From JACVRW01 sp963734025 (GTDB lineage Bacteria; Actinomycetota; Thermoleophilia; Solirubrobacterales; Thermoleophilaceae), in the NCBI GenBank assembly GCA_963734025.1, contig CAVTFR010000014.1, forward strand, positions 1-64,000: 64,000 bases of DNA, read 5' to 3'. Below are positions 24,400 to 33,072 of this stretch, in pieces. Each line of letters opens with the position of its first letter. Position 1 is the stretch's first letter. Made by a program: the position numbers and the translations under genes. Below the pieces are notes generated by a model that was not told where the DNA came from, ran no database searches, and was given only the letters and a program-made list of their open reading frames with translations.

Positions 24400-26163
24400 A
24401 TGACGGTCTCACCGGTCACTGGAGGCGGCGATGTCCTCGACCGCGTGCGCCGCGAGAACGAGACGCTGTATGCGGTCATCAAGACCGTCTCCTCCTCGCT
24501 CGCATTGGAACGGGTCCTCTCCGGGATCATCGAGATCGCGACCGACGCGACTCGCTGCCACGCCGCGTTCATCTACTTCCTCAAGGGCGAGCGGCTCGTG
24601 CTCGAGGCCGCATCGCCGCCCTATTCGCACCTCGTTGGGCAGCTCGAGTGGGGCATCGACGAGGGGCTGACCGGCTGGGTCGCGCGCACGCGCAAGCCCG
24701 AGTTCATCCGCGAGCGGGCGATGCAGGACCCGCGCATGAAGTACGTGCCGGAGCTCGAGGAGGAGCGCTTCCAGTCGATGGTCGCCGTACCCCTGCTGTA
24801 CCGCTCCGGGGCGGTGATCGGTGTGGTGGTGCTGCACACCGAGGCGCCGCGCGAGTTCGACGACGACGTCCTCAAGTTCCTCGTCCACACCGCCTCGCTG
24901 GCGGCGGGCGCGATCGAGAACGCCCAGCTATACGAGGAGACGCGCCGGCGCGTCGACGCCCTCACGACGCTCACGCGACTGAGCCAGGCGCTCGCCGCCG
25001 TGACGCTTCGCGAGGACCTGCACGACGCGGTCACGCGCGGCGCGCGCGAGCTGCTCGGCGCGGACACCTGCCAGATCTGGCGTCTCGACGCCGAGGCCGA
25101 CGAGCTCGTGCTGGCCGCGGCCGACCCGCCCGAGCCGGACGGAAACATGCCACGCCCCGGCCGGGCCGCGCTCCTGCTCGACATGGTTCGTCGCGGCGAC
25201 GCGTCAAGCTCAGCCGACGGCGAGCGGCTGCTCGCCGCGCCGCTCACGGCGGGCGACGAGCAGCTCGGCCTCCTCTGCTGCGGCCTGAGCGGGCGCTCCT
25301 TCGGGGAGGAGGACGCTGGGCTGCTGCGCGCGGTCGCCAATCAGACCGCGGTCGGGCTGAAGAAGGCCGAGCTGATCGAGCGCCTGACCGCCGAGAACAT
25401 CGTCAAGGACATGTTCGAGGCGCTCGCAGCCGGCTCGGTGCAGACGGCCGAGGTCAAGGCGGGCGAGGCGCGCTGCGACATGAGCCGCGGGCACGTCTTC
25501 CTGCACGTCGAGCGAGCGCCGGAGGCCGAGGAGATGCCCTGGCCGGAGCTGGCGACCCGGGTGCAATCGCGACTGCGGCGCCTGCACCGGCGCGCCTTCT
25601 TCGACGCCCGCCACGACTCGCTGCGCGCGCTCGTGCCGCTGCCCGCGCTCGACCAGGGCGCCACCGAGCAGCTGCGGCTCGCCTGTGACGAGCTCGGCTC
25701 GGAGCTGGGCGTCGACATCGGCGTGAGCGACGCCGAGCGCGGTGCCGGGAGCGCGCGCCGGCGCATGCGCGAGGCGGCAGATGCGGCGCGGATCGCGCGC
25801 TCGCTCGCGGCCGGGGGCGGCGCGGTTTCCTACGAGCGACTCGGCGCCTACCGCTACCTCGTCAACCTCGAGCTCGACGAGGCGCCGCGCGACCGCTACG
25901 GGCAGGCGGTGAGCGCGCTGATCGACTACGACCGCGATCGCAACGCGAACCTCGTTGACACGCTCGAGCGCTACCTCGCCGCGCGCTGCAGCGTCGCGGC
26001 GAGCGCGCGCGCCCTCTACATCCATCCGAACACCGTGAGGCAGCGGCTCGAGCGCATCCAGCAGATCACGAAGCTCGACCTGCGCGAGGAGGACCTGCTC
26101 TCGCTCGAGCTCGCGCTGAAGGTGGCGCGGCTGCGGCGAGTGCGCGAGGAGAGCGGCCCGTGA
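24400..26163 (+). CDS. GAF-GAF-PucR-type transcriptional regulator
   Basis: 587 residues from the ATG with AAAGGAGGG ahead. GAF 1 about residues 25-175, GAF 2 about 195-340, a linker, and a C-terminal PucR helix-turn-helix (ARALYIHPNTVRQRLERIQ, then LLSLELALKVARL). GAF domains bind small ligands; PucR-type domains activate purine or nitrogen genes. It is divergent from amt. The shared palindromic boxes at amt and at the gmaS/mgs promoter make this the best candidate for their regulator, with an amine, ammonium or nitrogen-status signal. The ligand cannot be read from the sequence. Confidence 0.85.
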   Translation: MTVSPVTGGGDVLDRVRRENETLYAVIKTVSSSLALERVLSGIIEIATDATRCHAAFIYFLKGERLVLEAASPPYSHLVGQLEWGIDEGLTGWVARTRKPEFIRERAMQDPRMKYVPELEEERFQSMVAVPLLYRSGAVIGVVVLHTEAPREFDDDVLKFLVHTASLAAGAIENAQLYEETRRRVDALTTLTRLSQALAAVTLREDLHDAVTRGARELLGADTCQIWRLDAEADELVLAAADPPEPDGNMPRPGRAALLLDMVRRGDASSSADGERLLAAPLTAGDEQLGLLCCGLSGRSFGEEDAGLLRAVANQTAVGLKKAELIERLTAENIVKDMFEALAAGSVQTAEVKAGEARCDMSRGHVFLHVERAPEAEEMPWPELATRVQSRLRRLHRRAFFDARHDSLRALVPLPALDQGATEQLRLACDELGSELGVDIGVSDAERGAGSARRRMREAADAARIARSLAAGGGAVSYERLGAYRYLVNLELDEAPRDRYGQAVSALIDYDRDRNANLVDTLERYLAARCSVAASARALYIHPNTVRQRLERIQQITKLDLREEDLLSLELALKVARLRRVREESGP

Positions 26164-26171
26164 CCTCGGGC

Positions 26172-26396
26172 TCAGGCGCTCCGGCGCCGGCGGCGCGCCG
26201 TGAGCCAGATCCAGAACGCGCCGAAGCCGATGACGTTCGTCAGGAACACGAGCAGGACCCACCACGCCTTGATCAGCAACGGGTCCGGCTCGTTGCGCAG
26301 CTCGATCGCCGTCAGGTAGCACATGATCAGGAGTGCGATCAGCAGGAGGATCGGCAGCTGGCCGATGACGACGAACAGGATCACGGCGCGAGCCAC
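26172..26396 (-). CDS. Small two-helix membrane protein, PLDc_N-like
   Basis: 74 residues from the GTG at 26396. Two hydrophobic helices (ILFVVIGQLPILLLIALL and WWVLLVFLTNVIGFGAFWI) with a conserved-looking DP..IKAWW between them and a basic end, the pattern of the phospholipase D N-terminal-like (PLDc_N) small membrane family. Function unknown. Convergent with the GAF regulator. Confidence 0.55.
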   Translation of the reverse strand: MARAVILFVVIGQLPILLLIALLIMCYLTAIELRNEPDPLLIKAWWVLLVFLTNVIGFGAFWIWLTARRRRRSA

Positions 26397-26419
26397 CCTA
26401 TAGCCGCGGGCTGGGCGCC

Positions 26420-27076
26420 GTGACGATCCGCGCGAAGCTGTATCTCGCGATCGCTCTGACGGTGCTGGGGCCGCTCGCGACCATCGCCGTCGCGCTGCAC
26501 GGGCAGAACACCCTGGACGACCGCTTCGACGAGGTACAGGAGCGCGCCGCACATCGCGCGCTCGCGCTCGAGCTGAAGTTCGGCATGACCGACGCGAACG
26601 GCTGGCAGACCGCCTGGGGATACGACGACGGCGCCTCGCGCCCGCGCTTCGAGAGTGCCGTGGCCGACTTCCGGCGCGACCTGCGCGAGGCCAACGAGCG
26701 CCTGACGGAACCGCGCGAGCGCCAACTGCTGCGCGAGTTCGAGGCCGGCTTCGCCGACTTCATGCGGCTGGACGAGCGCTCCTGGAACGCGCTGCAGGAC
26801 GGGCGCGAGGAGGTCACGAAGCGGATCCTGCTCGGCCCCGAGCTCGAGATCTTCGAGGAGACGGCGGGGACGGCAGAGCGGCTCGCGGCCTACGAGACCC
26901 AGCAGGCGGGAGCAACCGAGGCAGCCTTCGACGACGCCCAGCAAGACGTGCGCCGGCGGCTGATCGCCGTCGCGCTCGGCGCCGCCGTCGTGATCGTGCT
27001 GCTGCTGCTCACCGCGAGCGACCTCGCGCGCATGGCGCTCGAGGGCGAGCGTCAGAGGCGCGCGCCGCAGGCGTGA
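26420..27076 (+). CDS. Two-helix membrane sensor-like protein without output domain
   Basis: 218 residues: an N-terminal transmembrane helix (LYLAIALTVLGPLATIAVAL), about 160 residues of charged extracytoplasmic helices like the four-helix-bundle sensor of chemoreceptors, and a second helix (AVALGAAVVIVLLLLTA) ending in a short basic tail. No kinase, HAMP or methyl-accepting domain follows. The stop overlaps the start of the antiporter gene, so the two are coupled and it may sense conditions for the antiporter, which is inference. Confidence 0.6.
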   Translation: MTIRAKLYLAIALTVLGPLATIAVALHGQNTLDDRFDEVQERAAHRALALELKFGMTDANGWQTAWGYDDGASRPRFESAVADFRRDLREANERLTEPRERQLLREFEAGFADFMRLDERSWNALQDGREEVTKRILLGPELEIFEETAGTAERLAAYETQQAGATEAAFDDAQQDVRRRLIAVALGAAVVIVLLLLTASDLARMALEGERQRRAPQA

Positions 27077-28326
27077 CCGACGACGTTCTCCTCACGCTCA
27101 GCCTGCTGCTGATCGCGGCGCTCGTAGCGCGCCTACTCGCGTCGCTCCTGCGGGTGCCCGAGATCCTGCTGCTGGTGGCGCTCGGTGCGCTGCTCGGCCC
27201 GTCCGTGCTCGACGTGGTCGACGTCCCATTCGAGTCGCTCGGGGCGCAGCTGATGTTCACGCTGGGCGTGTCGATGATCCTCTTCTACGGCGGCCTGACC
27301 CTGTCGCTGCCGCTGCTGCGCAAGGTCTGGGTCTCGCTCGGAATGCTCGCCGTGCCGGGCATCGTGATCACGACACTCGTCGTCGGCGTCGCCGCGCACT
27401 TCGCCTTCGACCTGCCCTGGTCCTCGGCCTTCCTGGTGGGCGCCGTGCTCTCGCCCACCGACCCTGCGATCCTGATCCCGCTCTTCGCCCGCTCGCGGCT
27501 GCGGCCGAAGGTGGCGCAGACCGTCATCGCCGAGTCGGCGCTCAACGACCCGACCGGGGCGGCGCTCGCGCTCGCGCTCGCCGGCATAGTGCTCACCGGC
27601 GAGAGCTCGGTCAGCGAGCCCGTGACCGAGTTCGCCGTGGACCTCGGCATCTCGACCGTGATCGGGATCGTGGCGGGTGTCCTGCTCTCGGCGGCGATCG
27701 CAAGCCAGCGCTCGGGGGTCTGGCGGGAGAGCTCGGCGATAGCGGTGCTCGCCGTCGTGACGATCAGCTTCTTCTCGCTCGACAGCGCCGGCGGCAGCGG
27801 CTACCTCGGCGCCTTCCTGGCCGGGCTGATCGTGGGCAACATGGAGCACCTCGGTCTCGCGATGCACTCACCGCACGAGGTCGACACGCATGCGTTCGCG
27901 TTCAACCTGGCCGACATCGTGACGCTGATCGTCTTCGTCGTGCTCGGGGCGAACATCCCCTTCGAGGCGCTCGGTGACAACCTCCTGCCTGCGCTTGCCG
28001 TGCTGGCCGTCCTCCTGCTCATCGCGCGGCCGATCACCGTGCTCGCCTGCGTGCTGCCGGACCGCGGGGGAGGCTGGGAGCGGCAGGAGATCGCGTTCCT
28101 GTGCTGGACGCGCGAGACCGGCGTGATCCCGGCTGCGCTGGTGGGCGTGCTCGCCGGCCTCGGGGTGCCGAACATCGACGTGCTCGCGAGCGTCGTGGCG
28201 CTGGCGATCGTCCTCACTCTGCTGCTTCAGGCGCTGCCTGCGCCCTGGCTGGCGGGGCGGCTCGGGCTGCTGGGGCCCAGAACGAGAGCGGTTCCGACGG
28301 AACCAGCCAAGCAAGAGGCGGCTTGA
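27073..28326 (+). CDS. CPA1-family cation/proton antiporter
   Basis: 417 residues with about 12 helices. The key exchange site is the conserved N-D pair in AESALNDPTGAAL, and SPTDPAILIPL is also typical of CPA1 (NhaP-like) antiporters. It exports Na+ or K+ for protons. There is no C-terminal RCK/TrkA regulatory domain. GTG start overlapping the preceding gene by 4 bases. A GCGA-loop hairpin follows 62 bases after its stop. Confidence 0.88.
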   Translation: MTDDVLLTLSLLLIAALVARLLASLLRVPEILLLVALGALLGPSVLDVVDVPFESLGAQLMFTLGVSMILFYGGLTLSLPLLRKVWVSLGMLAVPGIVITTLVVGVAAHFAFDLPWSSAFLVGAVLSPTDPAILIPLFARSRLRPKVAQTVIAESALNDPTGAALALALAGIVLTGESSVSEPVTEFAVDLGISTVIGIVAGVLLSAAIASQRSGVWRESSAIAVLAVVTISFFSLDSAGGSGYLGAFLAGLIVGNMEHLGLAMHSPHEVDTHAFAFNLADIVTLIVFVVLGANIPFEALGDNLLPALAVLAVLLLIARPITVLACVLPDRGGGWERQEIAFLCWTRETGVIPAALVGVLAGLGVPNIDVLASVVALAIVLTLLLQALPAPWLAGRLGLLGPRTRAVPTEPAKQEAA

Positions 28327-28388
28327 GGACAGCGGGGCGCAGCGAGCGCCGCCTACATCCAGCGGCCGGCCGGTGCCCGCCGGGGGGC

Positions 28389-28410
28389 CTGGGGGGCGCG
28401 AGCCCCCCAG
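28389..28410. terminator. 9-bp hairpin with GCGA tetraloop between convergent genes
   Basis: CTGGGGGGC (28389-28397), loop GCGA, then GCCCCCCAG (28402-28410). It lies between the antiporter and the end of the GS/GmaS-like gene, so it probably ends both transcripts. The same design is found at 34845-34864 and, shorter, at 9696-9709. Confidence 0.6.
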
Positions 28411-28416
28411 ATGGTC

Positions 28417-29794
28417 TCAGAACAGCTGCAGGTACCGGTCGACCTCCCACTGGCTGACCTGGTTGTGCCACTCGTCCCACTCCTCGCGCTTCGTCTTCAC
28501 GAAGTAGTCGAGGTAGTCCTCGCTGCCTGTGTTGCCGAGCGCCTTGCGCAGGACGTCGCAGCGCTCGAGCTCGCGGGTGGCGTCGAGCAGGTTCGCGGGC
28601 AGCAGCTCGACGCCCAGCTCCTGGCGGTGCTCTTCCGTCAGCTCGTGCAGGTTGAGCTCGGTGGTCGGCTCGCCGGCGTCGAGGCCGCGCTCGATCCCGT
28701 CGAGCCCGGCGGCCAGGACCGCCGCGGCGCCCAGGTACGGGTTGCACGAACCGTCGACGGTCCGGTCCTCGACGCGCCCGGCGGCCGGGATGCGCAGCAT
28801 CTGGGTGCGGTTGTTGTAGCCGTAGCTCACATAGACCGGCGCCCAACTCGAGCCGCTGCGAGTGCCGACGACGAGCCGCTTGTAGGAGCTGATCGTCGGG
28901 GCGGTGAGAGCGATGTACGCCTTGGCATGCGCCTTCAGGCCGCCGATGAACCCATAGGCCTCCTCGGTCAGGCCGAGCCCGCGCGGGTCGTCGGAGGGAT
29001 CGCACTCGAAGATGTTCTCGGCCGTCCTTCCAGAGGCTCATGTGGAAGTGGCAGCCGTTACCGGTGAGGTGGCCGAACGGCTTCGGCATGAAGGTCGCGA
29101 TCAGGCCGCGCTCCTGCGCGAGCGACTCGACCATGTAGCGGAAGAAGATGGCGCGGTCGCAGGTGGTGAGCGCGTCCGCGAACTCGAAGTTCTGCTCGAA
29201 CTGGCCGTTCGCGTCCTCGTGGTCGTTCGCGTAGTTGTTCCAGCCGAGCTGCGTCACGTAGCGCGAGACCTGCGACATGAAGTCGAGGTTGCGCGTGAGG
29301 GCGCGCATGTCGTAACAGGGCTGGTCGAGCGTGTCGAGCGGGTCGGCGAGCTCGATCGAGCCGTCTTCGCGCAGGCGCACGAGGAAGTACTCGAGCTCCG
29401 CGCCGAGCATGAACTCGTAGCCGAGATCGCGCGCGCGGTCCAGCTGACGGCGCAGGATCGTGCGCGGGCAGTAGGGCCACTCGTCGCCCTCGACGTACAC
29501 GTCACAGGCGAAGCGCGCCACGCTCGGCTTCCACGGCAGCGGTGTGAGCGAGCGGATGTCCGGCATCGCCGCCATGTCCGGGTCGTTCGGCTGCTGGCCG
29601 ATCGCGCCGGCGGCGAAGCCCGCGAAGCCCGCGCCCTCGCTGAGCAGGCCGTCCAGGTGCGCGGCCGGTACGAGCTTGGCGCTCGGCTTGCCGTGCATGT
29701 CGACGAACTGCGCGAACAGGAACTCGACGTCGTTCTCGCGGATGTGGCGCTCGACGTCCTCGCGGGAGCTCGGCGCAGTGAATGGCTCGGTCAT
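28417..29794 (-). CDS. gmaS: Type III glutamine synthetase / gamma-glutamylmethylamide synthetase-like (one frameshift near 29020)
   Basis: About 458 residues over two frames. From the ATG at 29794: FLFAQFVDMHGKPSAKLVP (beta-grasp), EYFLVRLREDGS, NDHEDANGQFEQNFEFADA (metal-binding Glu), GNGCHFHMSLWKDG. One extra C at 29020-29021 then breaks the frame. The other frame continues ENIFECDPSDDP, through the nucleotide-binding and RIPAAGR motifs, to 28417. The family holds both GlnT-type glutamine synthetases and GmaS, which joins methylamine to glutamate. The divergent MgsABC-like genes favour GmaS but do not prove it. The break falls in an otherwise perfectly conserved stretch, so a sequence error is likely. 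Confidence 0.8.
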
Positions 29795-29872
29795 GCGCCG
29801 CAACGTACCGGTTGCCCCCGGTGGCGGCCAATGTGCAGTTCGGCCATCTTTGGCCCCCAAACCGTGTGTCGA

Positions 29873-29898
29873 CCCACAAATGTGGGATCTGCACATAG
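29873..29898. promoter_or_regulatory. TGTGGGAT-N3-CACATAG box in the gmaS/mgsA divergent promoter
   Basis: TGTGGGATCTGCACATAG at 29881-29898 matches 24333-24350 upstream of amt at 15 of 18 positions, the three differences being the central N3. The left half also pairs with CCCACA at 29873-29878, giving CCCACA-AA-TGTGGG. It sits 86 bases before gmaS and 71 before mgsA, so it could serve both. Confidence 0.65.
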
Positions 29899-29969
29899 CG
29901 CCTGGGCGAATTGTTCCGCTGCGGCCATGGGCGGCCCATAGGGCCGTGCCTAGACTCGCTGGCTGAGCT

Positions 29970-30875
29970 ATGTGCGGAATTGCAGGCCTGTTCAGCAAAT
30001 CACCGGGGTTGAGCGACTCGCTCGGCCGTCATCTGGGCGACATGCTGCTCCAGCTCGGCGACCGCGGCCCGGACAGCGCGGGTGTGGCGATCTACCGGAA
30101 TCCCGCCCCAACGGGGTCATGCAAGGTCACGCTGCATTCACCCGCGCCGGAGTACGACTGGGCGGGCGTCCAGGGGGCGCTCGCGGCCGCCTTCGGCGCC
30201 GGAGCGGCCGAGGTCCGGGCGAGTCATGCCGTCATCACCGTCGAGACGGACGCCGACACGGCGGTGGCCTGGCTGCGCGAGCGTTATCCCGAGCTGCGCG
30301 TGATGAGCGCCGGCGAGGCCATCGAGATCTACAAGGAAGCGGGCCACCCGGCCGACTTCCTCGAGCGCTTCGCCTTCTCGCAGCTGTCGGGTAGCCACGC
30401 GCTCGGCCACACGCGCATGGCGACCGAGTCGAAGGTCACGACCGACGGCTCACACCCCTTCTCGACCGGCCTCGACCTGTGCCTCGTCCACAATGGCTCG
30501 CTCTCGAACCACAACCGGCTGCGTGAGCGCCTGCGTGCCGAGGGGATCGGGTTTCAGACGGAGAACGACTCCGAGGTGGCCGCCGGCTACCTCACCTGGC
30601 GCATGCGCGAGGGTGCCTCGCTCGAGCAGGCGCTAGAGGGCTGCCTCGAGGACCTGGACGGCTTCTACACGTTCGCCGTCGGGACGGTGGACGGCTTCGC
30701 GGTGCTGCGCGACCCGATCGCATGCAAGCCGGCCGTGATGGCCGAGACGGACGACTGGGTTGCGATGGCCTCCGAGTACCGCGCGATCGCAGCGCTGCCG
30801 GGCGCGGACGACGCGCGCATGTGGGAGCCGGAGCCGGGCCAGGTGTACAGCTGGGAGCGGGCACGGGTCACGTGA
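29970..30875 (+). CDS. mgsA: Class II glutamine amidotransferase subunit (MgsA/GlxB-like)
   Basis: 301 residues, an Ntn hydrolase with the nucleophile Cys2 directly after the start Met (MCGIAGLFSKS), then GDRGPDSAGVAIY, GHTRMATESKV, VHNGSLSNHN and ENDSEVAAGYL, the usual glutamine-binding set. It corresponds to the N-terminal domain of glutamate synthase made as a separate protein. In the N-methylglutamate pathway MgsA does this job; in rhizobia the homologue is GlxB. The stop overlaps the next start by 4 bases. Confidence 0.85.
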   Translation: MCGIAGLFSKSPGLSDSLGRHLGDMLLQLGDRGPDSAGVAIYRNPAPTGSCKVTLHSPAPEYDWAGVQGALAAAFGAGAAEVRASHAVITVETDADTAVAWLRERYPELRVMSAGEAIEIYKEAGHPADFLERFAFSQLSGSHALGHTRMATESKVTTDGSHPFSTGLDLCLVHNGSLSNHNRLRERLRAEGIGFQTENDSEVAAGYLTWRMREGASLEQALEGCLEDLDGFYTFAVGTVDGFAVLRDPIACKPAVMAETDDWVAMASEYRAIAALPGADDARMWEPEPGQVYSWERARVT

Positions 30876-31612
30876 CACGCCCGGACTCGGTGCCGACCGG
30901 CCAGCTCGCGCCGGGGGGCGCGAGTCCACCGGGTGCCGTCACCGAGGTCGACCTGTCGCTGACCCCGCTGCGCGAGTTGAACGCCGCCCTGCACGCCCCG
31001 GGCGCCGCCGGCCGCTGGCGTATCACCAACCCGCGCGGCGCGCACGCGGTGGCGGTCGGGATCGACGCGCCGCTCGAGGTCGATATCGAGGGCCACGTGG
31101 GCTACTACTGCGCCGGCATGAACAAGCGCGCGACCGTGCGCGTGCACGGCAACGCGGGCGTCGGGCTCGCCGAGAACGTCATGTCCGGCACCGTCGTGGT
31201 GGAGGGCAACGCGAGCCAGTCCGCGGGCGCCACCGGCCGCGGCGGCCTCGTGGTGGTGAACGGCGACGCCTCCGCGCGCTGCGGGATCTCGATGAAGGGC
31301 GTCGACATCGTCGTGCGCGGCTCGGTCGGCCACATGAGCGCTTTCATGGCGCAGAAGGGGCGGCTCGTCGTGTGCGGCGACGCCGGCGACGCGCTCGGCG
31401 ACTCGATCTACGAGGCGCGCCTGTACGTGCGCGGCGAGGTCGCCGGGCTCGGCGCCGACTGCATCGAAAAGGAGCTGCGCGAAGAGCACGTGGCCGAGCT
31501 GAGCGAGCTGCTCGAGCGGGCCGGCACGGGCCTCGACGCCTCCGAGTTCCGCCGCTTCGGCTCCGCGCGCCGCCTCTACAACTTCGACGTCGACCACGCC
31601 GGGGAGTACTGA
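30872..31612 (+). CDS. mgsB: GXGXG-domain subunit (MgsB/GlxC-like, glutamate synthase alpha C-terminal domain)
   Basis: 246 residues from the GTG at 30872 that overlaps the upstream stop (GTGA). After about 25 flexible residues comes the right-handed beta-helix: GHVGYYCAGMNKRATVRVHG, VMSGTVVVEGNASQSAGATG, GDASARCGISMKG, GDSIYEARLYVRG, with the repeating G-x-x-G-x-x-x-G spacing. It is the structural domain of glutamate synthase as a separate subunit. One base overlap with the next gene. Confidence 0.87.
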   Translation: MTRPDSVPTGQLAPGGASPPGAVTEVDLSLTPLRELNAALHAPGAAGRWRITNPRGAHAVAVGIDAPLEVDIEGHVGYYCAGMNKRATVRVHGNAGVGLAENVMSGTVVVEGNASQSAGATGRGGLVVVNGDASARCGISMKGVDIVVRGSVGHMSAFMAQKGRLVVCGDAGDALGDSIYEARLYVRGEVAGLGADCIEKELREEHVAELSELLERAGTGLDASEFRRFGSARRLYNFDVDHAGEY

Positions 31613-32979
31613 TGAAGCGAGTCCCTCCGCAGCCGGCCGAGCCGGCTGCCTCGGGCCCGGCGGCAGCGAGGCCGGGGCTGCGCGAGTCGGCCCTCTTCGA
31701 CCGCCGCACGATCCACGAGATCCAGCGCGCCGCGCGCGAGGGCATCTACGACATCCGCGGCTTCGGCGCCAAGCGTGCTGTGCCGCACTTCGATGACCTG
31801 GTGTTCCTCGGGGCGAGCATGTCTCGCTACCCGCTCGAGGGCTATCGCGAGCGCTGCGACACGGACGTCGTGCTCGGCGACCGCCACGCGAAGAAGCCGC
31901 TCCACCTGGACATCCCGATCACGATCGCCGGCATGAGCTTCGGCGCGCTGTCGGCTCCGGCGAAGGAGGCGCTCGGGCGCGGCGCGAGCGCGGTCGGAAC
32001 GAGCACCACGACGGGCGACGGGGGCATGACGCCCGAGGAGCGCGAGCACTCCGAGCTGCTCGTCTACCAGCTGCTGCCGTCGCGCTACGGGATGAACCCG
32101 GACGACCTCCGCAGGGCGGACGCGATCGAGGTCGTGGTGGGCCAGGGCGCGAAGCCGGGCGGCGGCGGCATGCTGCTCGGTCAGAAGATCTCGGACCGGG
32201 TCGCGGAGATGCGCGACCTGCCCAAGGGCATCGACCAGCGGAGCGCCTGCCGGCACCCCGACTGGACCGGCCCGGACGACCTCGAGATCAAGATCGGCGA
32301 GCTGCGTGAGATCACCGACTGGGAGAAGCCGATCTTCATCAAGGTGGGCGCCACGCGGCCCTACTACGACACGGCGCTGGCGGTCAAGGCCGGGGCGGAC
32401 GTGGTCGTGCTCGACGGCATGCAGGGCGGCACCGCCGCCACCCAGGAGGTGTTCATCGAGCACGTCGGCATCCCGACGCTCGCGGCGATCCGGCCTGCGG
32501 TCGACGCCCTGCTCGAGCTCGGCGTGCACCGCAAGGTGCAACTGATCGTCTCAGGCGGCATCCGCAACGGGGCGGACGTCGCCAAGGCGCTCGCGCTCGG
32601 CGCCGACGCCGTATCGATCGGCGTGGCCGCGCTGATCGCGCTCGGCGACAACTCGCCCGAGCACGAGGAGGGCTACGCCGAGATCGGCAGCGCCGCGGGC
32701 TTCTACGACGACTGGCATGAGGGTCGTGACCCCGCCGGCATCTCGACGCAGGACGACGAGCTGGCGGAGCGCTTCGACCCCGAGCTGGGCGGCCGCCGGC
32801 TCGCCAACTACCTGCGCACGATGGTGCTCGAGGCCCAGACGCTGGCGCGCGGCTGCGGCAAGTCGCATCTGCACAACCTCGAGCCCGAGGACCTCGTCGC
32901 GCTCACGCTCGAGGCCGCCGCGATGGCCCGCGTCCCGCTTGCCGGAACGACCTGGATCCCGGGCTTGACCCAGCGCTGA
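31612..32979 (+). CDS. mgsC: FMN-binding glutamate synthase-domain subunit (MgsC/GlxD-like)
   Basis: 455 residues from the ATG at 31612. FMN barrel of the glutamate synthase family: PITIAGMSFGALSAPAKEAL, then TTTGDGGM, GQGAKPGGGGMLLGQKIS, IFIKVGATRPYYDTAL, VVLDGMQGGTAATQEV and SGGIRNGADVAKALALGADA. Cysteines near residue 419 (GCGKSHLHNLEPEDL) are fewer than in full glutamate synthase, as in MgsC/GlxD. With MgsA and MgsB it would make N-methylglutamate from methylamine, or act as a split glutamate synthase. Confidence 0.87.
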   Translation: MKRVPPQPAEPAASGPAAARPGLRESALFDRRTIHEIQRAAREGIYDIRGFGAKRAVPHFDDLVFLGASMSRYPLEGYRERCDTDVVLGDRHAKKPLHLDIPITIAGMSFGALSAPAKEALGRGASAVGTSTTTGDGGMTPEEREHSELLVYQLLPSRYGMNPDDLRRADAIEVVVGQGAKPGGGGMLLGQKISDRVAEMRDLPKGIDQRSACRHPDWTGPDDLEIKIGELREITDWEKPIFIKVGATRPYYDTALAVKAGADVVVLDGMQGGTAATQEVFIEHVGIPTLAAIRPAVDALLELGVHRKVQLIVSGGIRNGADVAKALALGADAVSIGVAALIALGDNSPEHEEGYAEIGSAAGFYDDWHEGRDPAGISTQDDELAERFDPELGGRRLANYLRTMVLEAQTLARGCGKSHLHNLEPEDLVALTLEAAAMARVPLAGTTWIPGLTQR

Positions 32980-33072
32980 CTCGAACGGGTTCAGGGTCCG
33001 ACAAGCCCTGATTGGCCTGCAAATCCCCGGAAATAACATGATCTCCAACCGATTCACGTAGAATTGGCCTCC

